Source: a virus
IMG/VR virus record: IMGVR_UViG_3300032224_001591
Coordinates: 83,249 to 147,248 of that record
DNA length: 64,000 nt
Strand: one strand, 5' to 3'
Part shown: one piece after another, positions 8,957 to 16,728 of the stretch
Layout of the letters: every line of letters starts with the position of its first letter
Numbering within the stretch: position 1 is the stretch's first letter
Program-made: the position numbers and the translations under genes
The notes under the pieces: model-generated
What the model was told of the DNA's origin: nothing
The model's input: only the letters and a program-made list of their open reading frames with translations
Databases searched by the model: none

Positions 8957-10237
8957 ATGGCATTTTACTTAATAGAAAATACGGAACAATTATCAACGTT
9001 TTATTACCAAGAGTTCAAACGAGCTTTTGTAGAAGTAATTCCGTTTAATGATTTAGTACACCCAACCTTAAATAAAGTATCATTAGTGTATATTAAACCC
9101 TTAACGGATGATAACGAAAAAGGTTACATGATATGCATTGACCATAGTGAAGCATTAAACGTGCAAATAAAACACGTAAATCAAGTACTTAAAAGCTTTG
9201 ACGAAATATATGTTAGAGACAAGAAAACGTTTTTATACTACTTTCAACTTAAAAGCAGCTTAGACATTACCCACACCACTCCTACGTATATACACCCCAC
9301 AACGCAAGTCCACACACATTTTTATAATACGTATTCTTCGCGACTTGATATAAACCGCATTATACCGCTAGTTAAACACTACCAACGTTGTGAAGCCATA
9401 TTTGAACAAGTAAAAGATCATTGTGTAACCTTAACTAGTAAAACAAATGATGTCTTAGCATATTCATTTCTATTTATTGAAAAAAACGGCATCAAAATAG
9501 ATGAAACATTATTTAAACAATACTTTAAACCTACAAATGAGTCATTTAGCATTAAAGACGGTAAGATTTATACACAATATAACTTACATACTACAACCGG
9601 ACGCCCCTCAAATAGTTTTAACGGCGTTAATTTCGCGGCTCTAAACAAAGACAACGGCTGCCGACAAGCATTCATACCGGAACATGATCGATTTATGGAA
9701 ATCGATATTTCCGCCTATCACCCAAATATAGTAGCGCAACTTGTTGATTATCGGTTTGATAAACCGATTTACGAGGCATTTGCCGAATATGCTGGTGTTG
9801 AAATAAAGCAAGCGAAGGAATTGATGTTTAAACAACTATACGGAGGAATATATACGGAATATAAACAATGGGAGTTTTTCATTAAAGTACAGGAATATAT
9901 AGATAAAATCTGGGAACATTTTGAAACGCTTAATTGGGTTATGGTTCCGAATTCGGGTAAGTATTTTTATAAGGATAGATTGGGTGAAATGAATCCGCAA
10001 AAGTTGTTTAATTATTTTTTACAAAATTTGGAGACCGTAAATAACAGTCGTATCATTCAGGATATAATTAAGGTTTTAAGAGGTAAAAATACAAAGTTGG
10101 TTCTTTATACTTACGATGCGTTCCTGTTTGACTTAGATGATACGGAAAAAGATATTATTGACGAATTAAAAGAGATATTCAGTTCCAGGGAACTGCAAAT
10201 AAAATATAAATATGGAACAGATTACGACTTTGAATAA
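8957..10237 (+). CDS. Reduced family A DNA polymerase
   Basis: 426 residues. Three polymerase motifs can be read: motif A as MEIDISAYHPNIVAQL (usual DYSQIELR), an O-helix-like KELMFKQLYGGI, and motif C as LVLYTYDAFLFDL (usual VHDE). Upstream, TTTGRPSNSFNGVNF corresponds to the TGRLSS..PNLQN lead-in. Both metal-binding Asp residues are present, while the motif C His and Glu are replaced. There is no room for a 3'-5' exonuclease domain. The phage also has a complete family B polymerase at 36683, so this is probably an accessory or repair enzyme. Codon use is richer in C/G-ending codons than in neighbours, hinting at separate origin. Confidence 0.72.
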   Translation: MAFYLIENTEQLSTFYYQEFKRAFVEVIPFNDLVHPTLNKVSLVYIKPLTDDNEKGYMICIDHSEALNVQIKHVNQVLKSFDEIYVRDKKTFLYYFQLKSSLDITHTTPTYIHPTTQVHTHFYNTYSSRLDINRIIPLVKHYQRCEAIFEQVKDHCVTLTSKTNDVLAYSFLFIEKNGIKIDETLFKQYFKPTNESFSIKDGKIYTQYNLHTTTGRPSNSFNGVNFAALNKDNGCRQAFIPEHDRFMEIDISAYHPNIVAQLVDYRFDKPIYEAFAEYAGVEIKQAKELMFKQLYGGIYTEYKQWEFFIKVQEYIDKIWEHFETLNWVMVPNSGKYFYKDRLGEMNPQKLFNYFLQNLETVNNSRIIQDIIKVLRGKNTKLVLYTYDAFLFDLDDTEKDIIDELKEIFSSRELQIKYKYGTDYDFE

Positions 10238-10685
10238 GCAGCGTAATATTTATTGGGAGAATCTAAACGAAAGTTTTAACCTATTAAATATTACAGAATT
10301 GAATAATAGATTATTTTGTAGCTTTACTACCTTAGATGGCATCGATCCATTAGTAGAGAGTATAACAAATTCATATACGATAATGTACAACAAAATGTTT
10401 GTACTTTATATTAAGAGTACTGATGAGTACGTAGTTACATATAACGTTGAGCAAGGCAATGTTAGTGATATTCCTGACAATACTATATTGGTTCACAGGA
10501 AAAAGGAAAGCAATACATTATATACAATCAATGCGTTAAACGAGTTGATTAAAAAATTAAATGGTGGTGTTGTTAATCCTAAATTTATTATTGATTGGCA
10601 ACATTATAGAAATTGTGTGTTGTTAACCAATCATAACGAGTTGAAACAATTGAATACTAAGATTTACAAGATAGTAGAGCTATAA
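10212..10685 (+). CDS. Unrecognised protein overlapping the polymerase gene
   Basis: 157 residues; its ATG lies 26 bases inside the end of the polymerase gene, in another frame, so the two are translationally coupled and may act together. No signal peptide, membrane segment or motif cluster is visible. The phrases FIIDWQHYRNCVLL and TNSYTIMYNKMFVLYIKS suggest a compact alpha/beta protein. I cannot name a family. Confidence 0.6.
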   Translation: MEQITTLNKQRNIYWENLNESFNLLNITELNNRLFCSFTTLDGIDPLVESITNSYTIMYNKMFVLYIKSTDEYVVTYNVEQGNVSDIPDNTILVHRKKESNTLYTINALNELIKKLNGGVVNPKFIIDWQHYRNCVLLTNHNELKQLNTKIYKIVEL

Positions 10686-10693
10686 TATTTATA
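10684..10693 (+). promoter_or_regulatory. AATATTTATA element, candidate late promoter
   Basis: Same decamer as at 50, 25127 and 62198; here it overlaps the preceding stop codon and ends 18 bases before the 10712 start. No TTTGG box is present 19 bases upstream. Confidence 0.35.
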
Positions 10694-10711
10694 CCGTACA
10701 AATAGAACACG

Positions 10712-11278
10712 ATGAACGAGTTTAAAAAAATGCAAAAATTGGCTGGTATTATTACCGAGTCTCAATTAAACGAAGCTGAATTAGAAAATTATATGTTCTT
10801 TTCAAATTTAAAACAAATGAAAAGACAAATTGAAATGATGATGGAGATGGATCCTGTTATGATTGATAGTATTCTTCAAAATGGCCATGATTGGGCTGAC
10901 GATCATATTTCTGAAGCAAAAACTAATATGGATCAAGTATTTGATTTTTTAAAAAATGAAATGGATAAAAGTTATCCATTAAACGAAGAAGTATATGGTG
11001 GTCAATCCGTAGATAGAGGTGAAACTGGATCTTCAATTGAATTTGAAGTAAAAGAAAACACACCAGAATATTATACAATTGATTATACTATTACTCCTAA
11101 TTCAAAATATTCATCTAGATCTGCTGCTAGAAATTATGTACGTACTAAAAAAAGCGGAACAGCACGAATTAAAAAAAATTACGATTCATCTCAAAAAGAA
11201 TGGATAACAGTAGAAGGCGATAGTTTTCTCGTAGGTAAACAGTTCGCAAAAGAAATATTCGGCGATAAAATGGATTAA
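10712..11278 (+). CDS. Candidate internal head protein with cleavable N-terminal tag (5 of 5)
   Basis: 188 residues. The tag is a shorter version, NEFKKMQKLAGIITE then S17, set apart from the other four by the polymerase gene and having its own upstream element. The mature part starts with a Met-rich helical stretch (KQMKRQIEMMMEM), then a Lys-rich beta-type C-terminal half (YVRTKKSGTARIKKNYD) that would be basic enough to touch DNA. No named family. It shows the tag is used on unrelated cargo at separate loci. Confidence 0.58.
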   Translation: MNEFKKMQKLAGIITESQLNEAELENYMFFSNLKQMKRQIEMMMEMDPVMIDSILQNGHDWADDHISEAKTNMDQVFDFLKNEMDKSYPLNEEVYGGQSVDRGETGSSIEFEVKENTPEYYTIDYTITPNSKYSSRSAARNYVRTKKSGTARIKKNYDSSQKEWITVEGDSFLVGKQFAKEIFGDKMD

Positions 11279-11284
11279 AATAAA

Positions 11285-11304
11285 GAGCTTTCGAAAGAAA
11301 GCTC
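11285..11304 (+). terminator. Hairpin between tagged gene and ssb, weak terminator candidate
   Basis: Stem GAGCTTTC (11285-11292), GAAA loop, GAAAGCTC (11297-11304). It has the same GAAA tetraloop as the terminator at 8904 but no T tract follows, so termination is uncertain; it may instead protect an RNA end. Confidence 0.45.
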
Positions 11305-11311
11305 AAATAAA

Positions 11312-11343
11312 CTTGGCTTAGCCAAAATAGGTTATTATATTAA
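11312..11343 (+). promoter_or_regulatory. Promoter CTTGG-N19-TATATTAA with palindromic -33 region
   Basis: CTTGG at 11312-11316, 19-base spacer, TATATTAA at 11336-11343. The -33 box is part of a perfect inverted repeat, TTGGCT-T-AGCCAA (11313-11325), which recurs at the sliding-clamp promoter (39269-39283). A repressor bound there would block -33 recognition, so it may be a shared operator. Confidence 0.7.
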
Positions 11344-11366
11344 TGTTATAAAAAAATAGATTAGTT

Positions 11367-12197
11367 ATGGATTTATCAGAAATCAAATCGAGACTGAACG
11401 CAATGCAGTCAAACTCCAAAGGAAACGGAGGCGGTGAAAGGAAACAAGTATTCTTTAAACCAAGTGTCGGTAAACAAGCCGTACGCGTTGTACCAAACAA
11501 GTACAATAAGAAAAACCCATTTACCGAAGTATTAATTCACTATACTATCGGAAACAAAGCAATGATCTCTCCATTGAACTGGGGTGAAAAAGATCCAATT
11601 GTAGAATTTGCAAAAGAACTTCGTAAAACAAGTGACAAAGACAACTGGCGTTTGGCTAAGAAATTAGAACCAAAAATGCGTGTATTTGCTCCTGTAGTAG
11701 TACGTGGCCAAGAAAGTGACGGTGTCAAATTATGGCAGTTCGGTAAAGAATTATATATGGATTTCTTGAACCTTGCAGACAATGAAGATGTAGGTGATTT
11801 TACTGACATCGCTGAAGGTAGAGACATTACTTTAACCACAGTAGGACCTGAAGTAACTGGTACTGCGTATAATAAAACAACTATTATGCCACGTACAAAA
11901 CAAACACAGTTATCAGATGACAAAACATTGGTTAAATCATTGTTAGAAAATCAACCTAACCCAATGGAAATCTTCAAGAAATATTCTTATGATGAGATGA
12001 AACAAGCTCTACAAGAATGGTTAAATCCTGAAGATGAAGCACCAGAAGAAGGTTCAATTATCGATGATGAAAAAGAACCAGAAAGTGACTTACCTTGGGA
12101 AGATCCAGCTCCTAAAAAAGCAAATTATAGCTTAAACACAGCTAAAAAACCAGTGAGCAAAGCAGACAAATTTGATGCTATGTTCGACGACGAATAA
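11367..12197 (+). CDS. 32: Single-stranded DNA-binding protein (gp32-like)
   Basis: 276 residues. Order of parts follows T4 gp32: basic N-terminal stretch (KGNGGGERKQVFFKP) for cooperative binding, an OB-fold core with the typical KLWQFGKELYMDFLNL motif, and a long acidic C-terminal tail (EEGSIIDDEKEPESDLPW) ending FDAMFDDE for partner binding. The whole protein contains no cysteine, so the structural zinc site of T4 gp32 is absent. It starts the replication operon just ahead of uvsX and would coat ssDNA at the fork and in recombination. Confidence 0.9.
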   Translation: MDLSEIKSRLNAMQSNSKGNGGGERKQVFFKPSVGKQAVRVVPNKYNKKNPFTEVLIHYTIGNKAMISPLNWGEKDPIVEFAKELRKTSDKDNWRLAKKLEPKMRVFAPVVVRGQESDGVKLWQFGKELYMDFLNLADNEDVGDFTDIAEGRDITLTTVGPEVTGTAYNKTTIMPRTKQTQLSDDKTLVKSLLENQPNPMEIFKKYSYDEMKQALQEWLNPEDEAPEEGSIIDDEKEPESDLPWEDPAPKKANYSLNTAKKPVSKADKFDAMFDDE

Positions 12198-12221
12198 TCA
12201 CAAAATAAAAATTAGTTATAT

Positions 12222-13304
12222 ATGGCAAAAGGTAAAAATTCAGCATCGCTGACAGCGGCAGTGTCTTCTGAACTTAGAAGTAAGTTCGACTTGAATAAAT
12301 TCAAGGAAAAAAAGATGTTGTCTGCGAACACAAAGTTCAAAGAACAAAAGTGGATTCCCCTTAGCCCTGCATTTCAAGAAATAACCTCTGTGCCCGGTAT
12401 TCCTGCCGGTCACATTGTGTTACTTCGAGGTCACAGTGATACAGGTAAAACAACCGCAATGATTGAAGCAGCAGTTTCTGCTCAAAAAATGGGTACATTA
12501 CCTGTATTTATTGTTACTGAGATGAAGTGGAATTGGGAACACGCAGTACAAATGGGATTAGAAATTACTCCTGTACCGGATCCAACAACCGGCGAAATTA
12601 CTAGTTATGAAGGTAATTTCATTTATGTTGACCGTGAATCATTACATACAATTGAAGATGTAGCAGCATTTATTTTAGATTTAGTAGACGAACAGAAAAA
12701 AGGTAACTTACCATTTGATTTATTATTCTTATGGGATAGTATTGGTTCAGTACCTTGCGAATTATCAGTTCGTTCAAATAAAAATAATAATGAGTGGAAC
12801 GCAGGCGCAATGTCAACTCAATTTGGTAATGGTGTAAATCAAAGAATAGTATTATCACGTAAAGAAAGTTCACCATATACAAATACTCTGGTTTGTGTTA
12901 ATAAGGTATGGACAGCAAAAGCTGAAGTTCCAATGGGACAACCAAAACTTATGAATAAAGGTGGTTTTGCAATGTGGTTTGACGCAACATTTGTTATTAC
13001 CTTTGGTAACGTATCAAATGCTGGAACTAGCAAAATTAAAGCTATTAAAGATAGTAAACAAGTTGAATTTGCTAAACGTACAAACATTCAGATTGATAAA
13101 AACCACATCAATGGTATTACCACAAGAGGTAAAATCATTATGACACCACATGGTTTCATTAACGATACTGAGAAGGATCTTAAAGCTTATAAAGAAGCTC
13201 ATGCTAAAGAATGGGTTAAAGTATTAGGCGGAATGGATTTTAACATCTATGAAGAAGAAGAGACATCAGAATCAATGAACACATTTGACCAAGAACCAGA
13301 TTAA
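12222..13304 (+). CDS. uvsX: UvsX RecA-like recombinase
   Basis: 360 residues, close to T4 UvsX (391). The RecA-fold core has Walker A GHSDTGKTT near residues 70-78 and Walker B LLFLWDSIG near 167-175, followed by the DNA-binding loop region (STQFGNGVNQRI) and VCVNKVW. The acidic C-terminal tail (EEEETSESMNTFDQEPD) is typical. It would form filaments on gp32-coated ssDNA for strand invasion and recombination-dependent replication. The first 50 codons use many more C/G-ending codons than the rest. Confidence 0.92.
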   Translation: MAKGKNSASLTAAVSSELRSKFDLNKFKEKKMLSANTKFKEQKWIPLSPAFQEITSVPGIPAGHIVLLRGHSDTGKTTAMIEAAVSAQKMGTLPVFIVTEMKWNWEHAVQMGLEITPVPDPTTGEITSYEGNFIYVDRESLHTIEDVAAFILDLVDEQKKGNLPFDLLFLWDSIGSVPCELSVRSNKNNNEWNAGAMSTQFGNGVNQRIVLSRKESSPYTNTLVCVNKVWTAKAEVPMGQPKLMNKGGFAMWFDATFVITFGNVSNAGTSKIKAIKDSKQVEFAKRTNIQIDKNHINGITTRGKIIMTPHGFINDTEKDLKAYKEAHAKEWVKVLGGMDFNIYEEEETSESMNTFDQEPD

Positions 13305-13305
13305 T

Positions 13306-14346
13306 ATGAGCAACAAAAAAGACTTACTTAAACTTCTCGACAACATGTCTGAGGATAACGCCAATGACGACAAAGTTCATGACCGAGTTATTTTAATAGA
13401 TGGATTAAATCTATTCTTAAGAAACTTTGCAATGATAAACTTTGTAAACTCTTCAGGATCGCACATTGGCGGTTTAGGTGGTTTTCTAAGATCGTTGGGT
13501 GCTCTGATTAATCAGATACAACCTACCTCTGCCTATATGATATTCGACGGAATAGGTTCTTCTACTAACAGGAAGAACTTACTCCCCGAATACAAATCAG
13601 GACGTAATATTACTCGTATTACTAACTGGGATGTATTCGAAGATTTAGGAGATGAAAACGATGCTAAAGTAGATCAAATTCGCAGATTAATACATTATCT
13701 GGATTGCCTACCAGTTAAAACCATCTCAATCGATAAGGCCGAAGCCGACGATATTATCGCTTATTATAGCGATATATTACCCAAAAAATATGGCTCTAAA
13801 GTATACATTGTTTCAAGTGATAAGGATTTCTTACAGTTAATAAACGAAAACGTTATTGTATATCGTCCAACTGAAAAAGAATTCTATAACCGTGAAATGA
13901 TTAAAAATAAATTTGGAGTATTAGCTGAGAATTTTATATTATATAAAACACTTTTAGGTGATAATTCCGATAAAATACCAGGTGTAAAAGGTTTAGGTGA
14001 AAAAGGAATATTTAAAAAATTCCCTGAATTACAAACCACACCTATGACATTAGAAGATTTATTTGAATTAAGCGCTTCTAAATATAAAGAACACGTAGTT
14101 TATTCTCGAATCGTAATGGAACGAGATCGTTTAGAAAATACTTATAAAATAATGAATTTAAAAAGTCCGTTGTTAAGTGATGTAGAAAAAGAGTTTTTAG
14201 AAGAAGTTGCAGAAGAGCCAACTCCTACTTTGAATATTGAAAAATTTTTACGATATTACGGAGAAGATGGCTTAGGTCATTTAATTAAAAACACAGAGTA
14301 TTGGTTAAACAACACATTTAAAGTATTAAACAGTTTTAATAAATAA
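13306..14346 (+). CDS. rnh: 5'-3' exonuclease / RNase H (FEN-1 family)
   Basis: 346 residues from the ATG at 13306, one base after the uvsX stop; a TTG 21 bases earlier keeps the frame open but is less likely. Catalytic acidic clusters of the PIN/FEN fold are visible: ILIDGLNLF near the N-terminus, DKAEADDIIAYY, then VSSDKDFLQLI, followed by the helix-hairpin-helix LLGDNSDKIPGVKGLGEKG. T4 Rnh, which removes RNA primers and flaps, has this layout. Its place between uvsX and the helicase fits lagging-strand processing. Confidence 0.9.
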   Translation: MSNKKDLLKLLDNMSEDNANDDKVHDRVILIDGLNLFLRNFAMINFVNSSGSHIGGLGGFLRSLGALINQIQPTSAYMIFDGIGSSTNRKNLLPEYKSGRNITRITNWDVFEDLGDENDAKVDQIRRLIHYLDCLPVKTISIDKAEADDIIAYYSDILPKKYGSKVYIVSSDKDFLQLINENVIVYRPTEKEFYNREMIKNKFGVLAENFILYKTLLGDNSDKIPGVKGLGEKGIFKKFPELQTTPMTLEDLFELSASKYKEHVVYSRIVMERDRLENTYKIMNLKSPLLSDVEKEFLEEVAEEPTPTLNIEKFLRYYGEDGLGHLIKNTEYWLNNTFKVLNSFNK

Positions 14347-14349
14347 GTT

Positions 14350-15720
14350 ATGACATTAATAAATTTATCACAATATGGACCTGGTTTCCAGATCAAAGTA
14401 TTGTCTTCATTATTAACACACAAAGGATTCTTATTGAATATCCATGATGTACTAAGTGAAGATTACTTTGATAACTCAGCCCATAAATGGGTGGTGAGAG
14501 AAATTCTTAAGTATTATCAAAAATACCACACTACTCCTACAATGGAAGTGTTAAAGGTAGAATTGAAAAAAATTGACAACGAAGTTATGCAGTTGTCAAT
14601 TAAAGAACAACTTAAGGAAGCATATAAAGCATCAGATGAAGATTTAAAATACATCGAAGAAGAATTTAGCAATTTTTGTAAAAACCAACAATTAAAAAAA
14701 GCACTATTATCTAGTGTTGATTTATTAAACGCAGGTGATTATGATTCTATTAGACATTTAGTTGACAACGCTTTAAAAGCAGGTCAAGATAAAAACATAG
14801 GTCATGAATATGAAAAAGATACTGAATCACGTTATCGTGAAGAACATAGAATAGCAATCGCTACTCCATGGGATAAATTTAATGATTTATTACAAGGCGG
14901 ACTTGGTGGAGGTGACTTTGGTTTGATATTCGGTAATCCTGGTGGTGGTAAATCTTGGTCATTAATCGCATTAGGCGGACACGCTGTTAAAATGGGATAT
15001 AATGTTATCCATTACACACTAGAATTAGGTGCGGATTATGTTGGAAGACGTTATGACGCTTTCTTTACAGGATGTGATGTTGGTAAAATTACTAAACATA
15101 AAGCACGAGTGGAAGAAATTATCGCAGAATTACCTGGTAGATTAATTATTAAAGAATATTCACCAGGCAAAGCAACAATATCAACATTAGAATCACATAT
15201 TAAAAAATGTATCGATTTAGAATTCAAACCTGATTTAATCATTATCGACTATGTTGATCTATTGAGATCAAAACGTAATAATCGTGAACGTAAAGAGGAA
15301 ATTGACGATATTTATCTTAGTACTAAAGGATTAGCTCGAGAATTAAACATACCAATTTGGTCAGTTTCTCAAGTAAATCGCGCGGGTGCAAAAGACGATA
15401 TTATTGAAGGCGATAAAGCAGCAGGATCTTATGATAAAATCATGGTCACTGACGTAGCAATATCCCTTTCACGTAAACGTCAAGATAAAGTAAACGGTAC
15501 TGGTAGATTTCATATTATGAAAAACAGGTATGGTATGGATGGTTTAACTTACTCGGTTAGAGTTAATACAGCAAATGGTCATTTCGAAGTGAATGATACT
15601 ATAGAAGACGATGACGAACCATCCCAACCAACTCAGAATAATAATAGTTTCAACCAAATCGATACTTTCGACAAAAAGCATCTTGCACAAAAGTTTTTTG
15701 AATTAACTCCAAACATATAA
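14350..15720 (+). CDS. 41: DnaB-type replicative helicase (gp41-like)
   Basis: 456 residues. The N-terminal helical domain (about 1-120) is followed by a RecA-fold motor with Walker A GNPGGGKS near residue 195, Walker B LIIIDYVDLLR near 296, and motif H4-like VSQVNRAGAKD near 343. The GAKDDIIEGDKAAGSYDKI stretch is typical for this family. The acidic, Gln-rich tail may bind partners. It would be the hexameric fork helicase working with the polymerase at 36683. Its start follows a short AAGTTATG leader context used by many genes here. Confidence 0.93.
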   Translation: MTLINLSQYGPGFQIKVLSSLLTHKGFLLNIHDVLSEDYFDNSAHKWVVREILKYYQKYHTTPTMEVLKVELKKIDNEVMQLSIKEQLKEAYKASDEDLKYIEEEFSNFCKNQQLKKALLSSVDLLNAGDYDSIRHLVDNALKAGQDKNIGHEYEKDTESRYREEHRIAIATPWDKFNDLLQGGLGGGDFGLIFGNPGGGKSWSLIALGGHAVKMGYNVIHYTLELGADYVGRRYDAFFTGCDVGKITKHKARVEEIIAELPGRLIIKEYSPGKATISTLESHIKKCIDLEFKPDLIIIDYVDLLRSKRNNRERKEEIDDIYLSTKGLARELNIPIWSVSQVNRAGAKDDIIEGDKAAGSYDKIMVTDVAISLSRKRQDKVNGTGRFHIMKNRYGMDGLTYSVRVNTANGHFEVNDTIEDDDEPSQPTQNNNSFNQIDTFDKKHLAQKFFELTPNI

Positions 15721-15726
15721 AAATAA

Positions 15727-16716
15727 ATGAATAAAAATATTTTAACACCACGCATAATTTATAAACCCTTTGAATACCCCGAAGCATATGACTACTGGTT
15801 AAAACAACAACAAGCACATTGGTTACATACAGAAGTTCCCATGATGTCAGATTTAAATGACTGGAATCAAAATTTAACCGCAACTGAAAAAAATGTAATA
15901 GGTTCTATTTTAAAAGGTTTTGCCCAAACCGAAACAATTGTGAATGATTATTGGAGTGGATTAGTTACAAAATGGTTTCGTAAACCTGAAATTATAATGA
16001 TGGCTGTTACATTTGCTAATATGGAAACAGTACATGCTGAAGCATATGCATTATTAAATGAAACTTTAGGTTTAGATAATTTTAGCGAATTCCTTGAAGA
16101 TGAAGCTACAATGGCGAAAATCCAAACACTAATGGACGTTAGAGATCACCACACATCAGAAGAAAATTTACCTGAAATTGCTAAATCATTAGCTATATTC
16201 TCAGCGTTTACTGAAGGTGTAAATTTATTTAGTTCGTTTGCTGTATTATTATCATTCAAACTAGAAAATAAACTTAAAGGTGTAGGTCAAATAGTTGAAT
16301 GGAGTATTAGAGATGAATCAATGCACTCAGAAGCCGGTTGTTGGTTGTTTAGAACATTAATGGAAGAAAAACCAGAATTAAAAACTGACGAATTAATTAA
16401 AAGTATTAAAGAAGCAGCATTATTATCGTTAAAATTAGAATTAGATTTTATTAATAAAGTTTTTGAATTAGGTGATTTAACAACTATATCAAAATATGAT
16501 TTAATTAATTTTATCAAACATAGAGTAAATACCAAAATGAATGATTTAGGTTTACGTGCTGTGGTTCCTACAAAGGATATAGATAAAGAAGCAGTTAAAA
16601 GAATGAAATGGTTTGACTCATTAAGTGCTGGAAAACAACATACAGATTTCTTTGCATCACGAGTAACCAATTATAGTAAAGGAACAATGACTTGGGACGA
16701 ATCAGCAATTTTTTAA
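15727..16716 (+). CDS. nrdB: Ribonucleotide reductase small subunit (class I NrdB)
   Basis: 329 residues. Di-metal ligands and the radical site are readable: METVHAEAY supplies Glu, His and the radical Tyr; TEGVNLF supplies Glu; RDESMHSEAG supplies Glu and His. At the first ligand position (E. coli Asp84) the sequence FAQTETIV shows Glu instead of Asp, while the radical Tyr is kept. It pairs with NrdA 12 bases downstream to make deoxynucleotides for phage replication. Confidence 0.94.
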   Translation: MNKNILTPRIIYKPFEYPEAYDYWLKQQQAHWLHTEVPMMSDLNDWNQNLTATEKNVIGSILKGFAQTETIVNDYWSGLVTKWFRKPEIIMMAVTFANMETVHAEAYALLNETLGLDNFSEFLEDEATMAKIQTLMDVRDHHTSEENLPEIAKSLAIFSAFTEGVNLFSSFAVLLSFKLENKLKGVGQIVEWSIRDESMHSEAGCWLFRTLMEEKPELKTDELIKSIKEAALLSLKLELDFINKVFELGDLTTISKYDLINFIKHRVNTKMNDLGLRAVVPTKDIDKEAVKRMKWFDSLSAGKQHTDFFASRVTNYSKGTMTWDESAIF

Positions 16717-16728
16717 TAAAACAAATTT

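Noticed and set aside
11540-11923. 127-codon minus-strand open frame inside ssb
   Set aside because: Antisense shadow of a well-identified gene; its translation shows no motif or plausible start region.
13285-13305. TTG start for the 5' nuclease
   Set aside because: An ATG at 13306 follows the uvsX stop by one base and fits the local coupling pattern; the extension adds seven unconserved-looking residues.
16287-16670. 127-codon minus-strand open frame inside nrdB
   Set aside because: Shadow of the NrdB coding frame; no promoter or start context on the minus strand.
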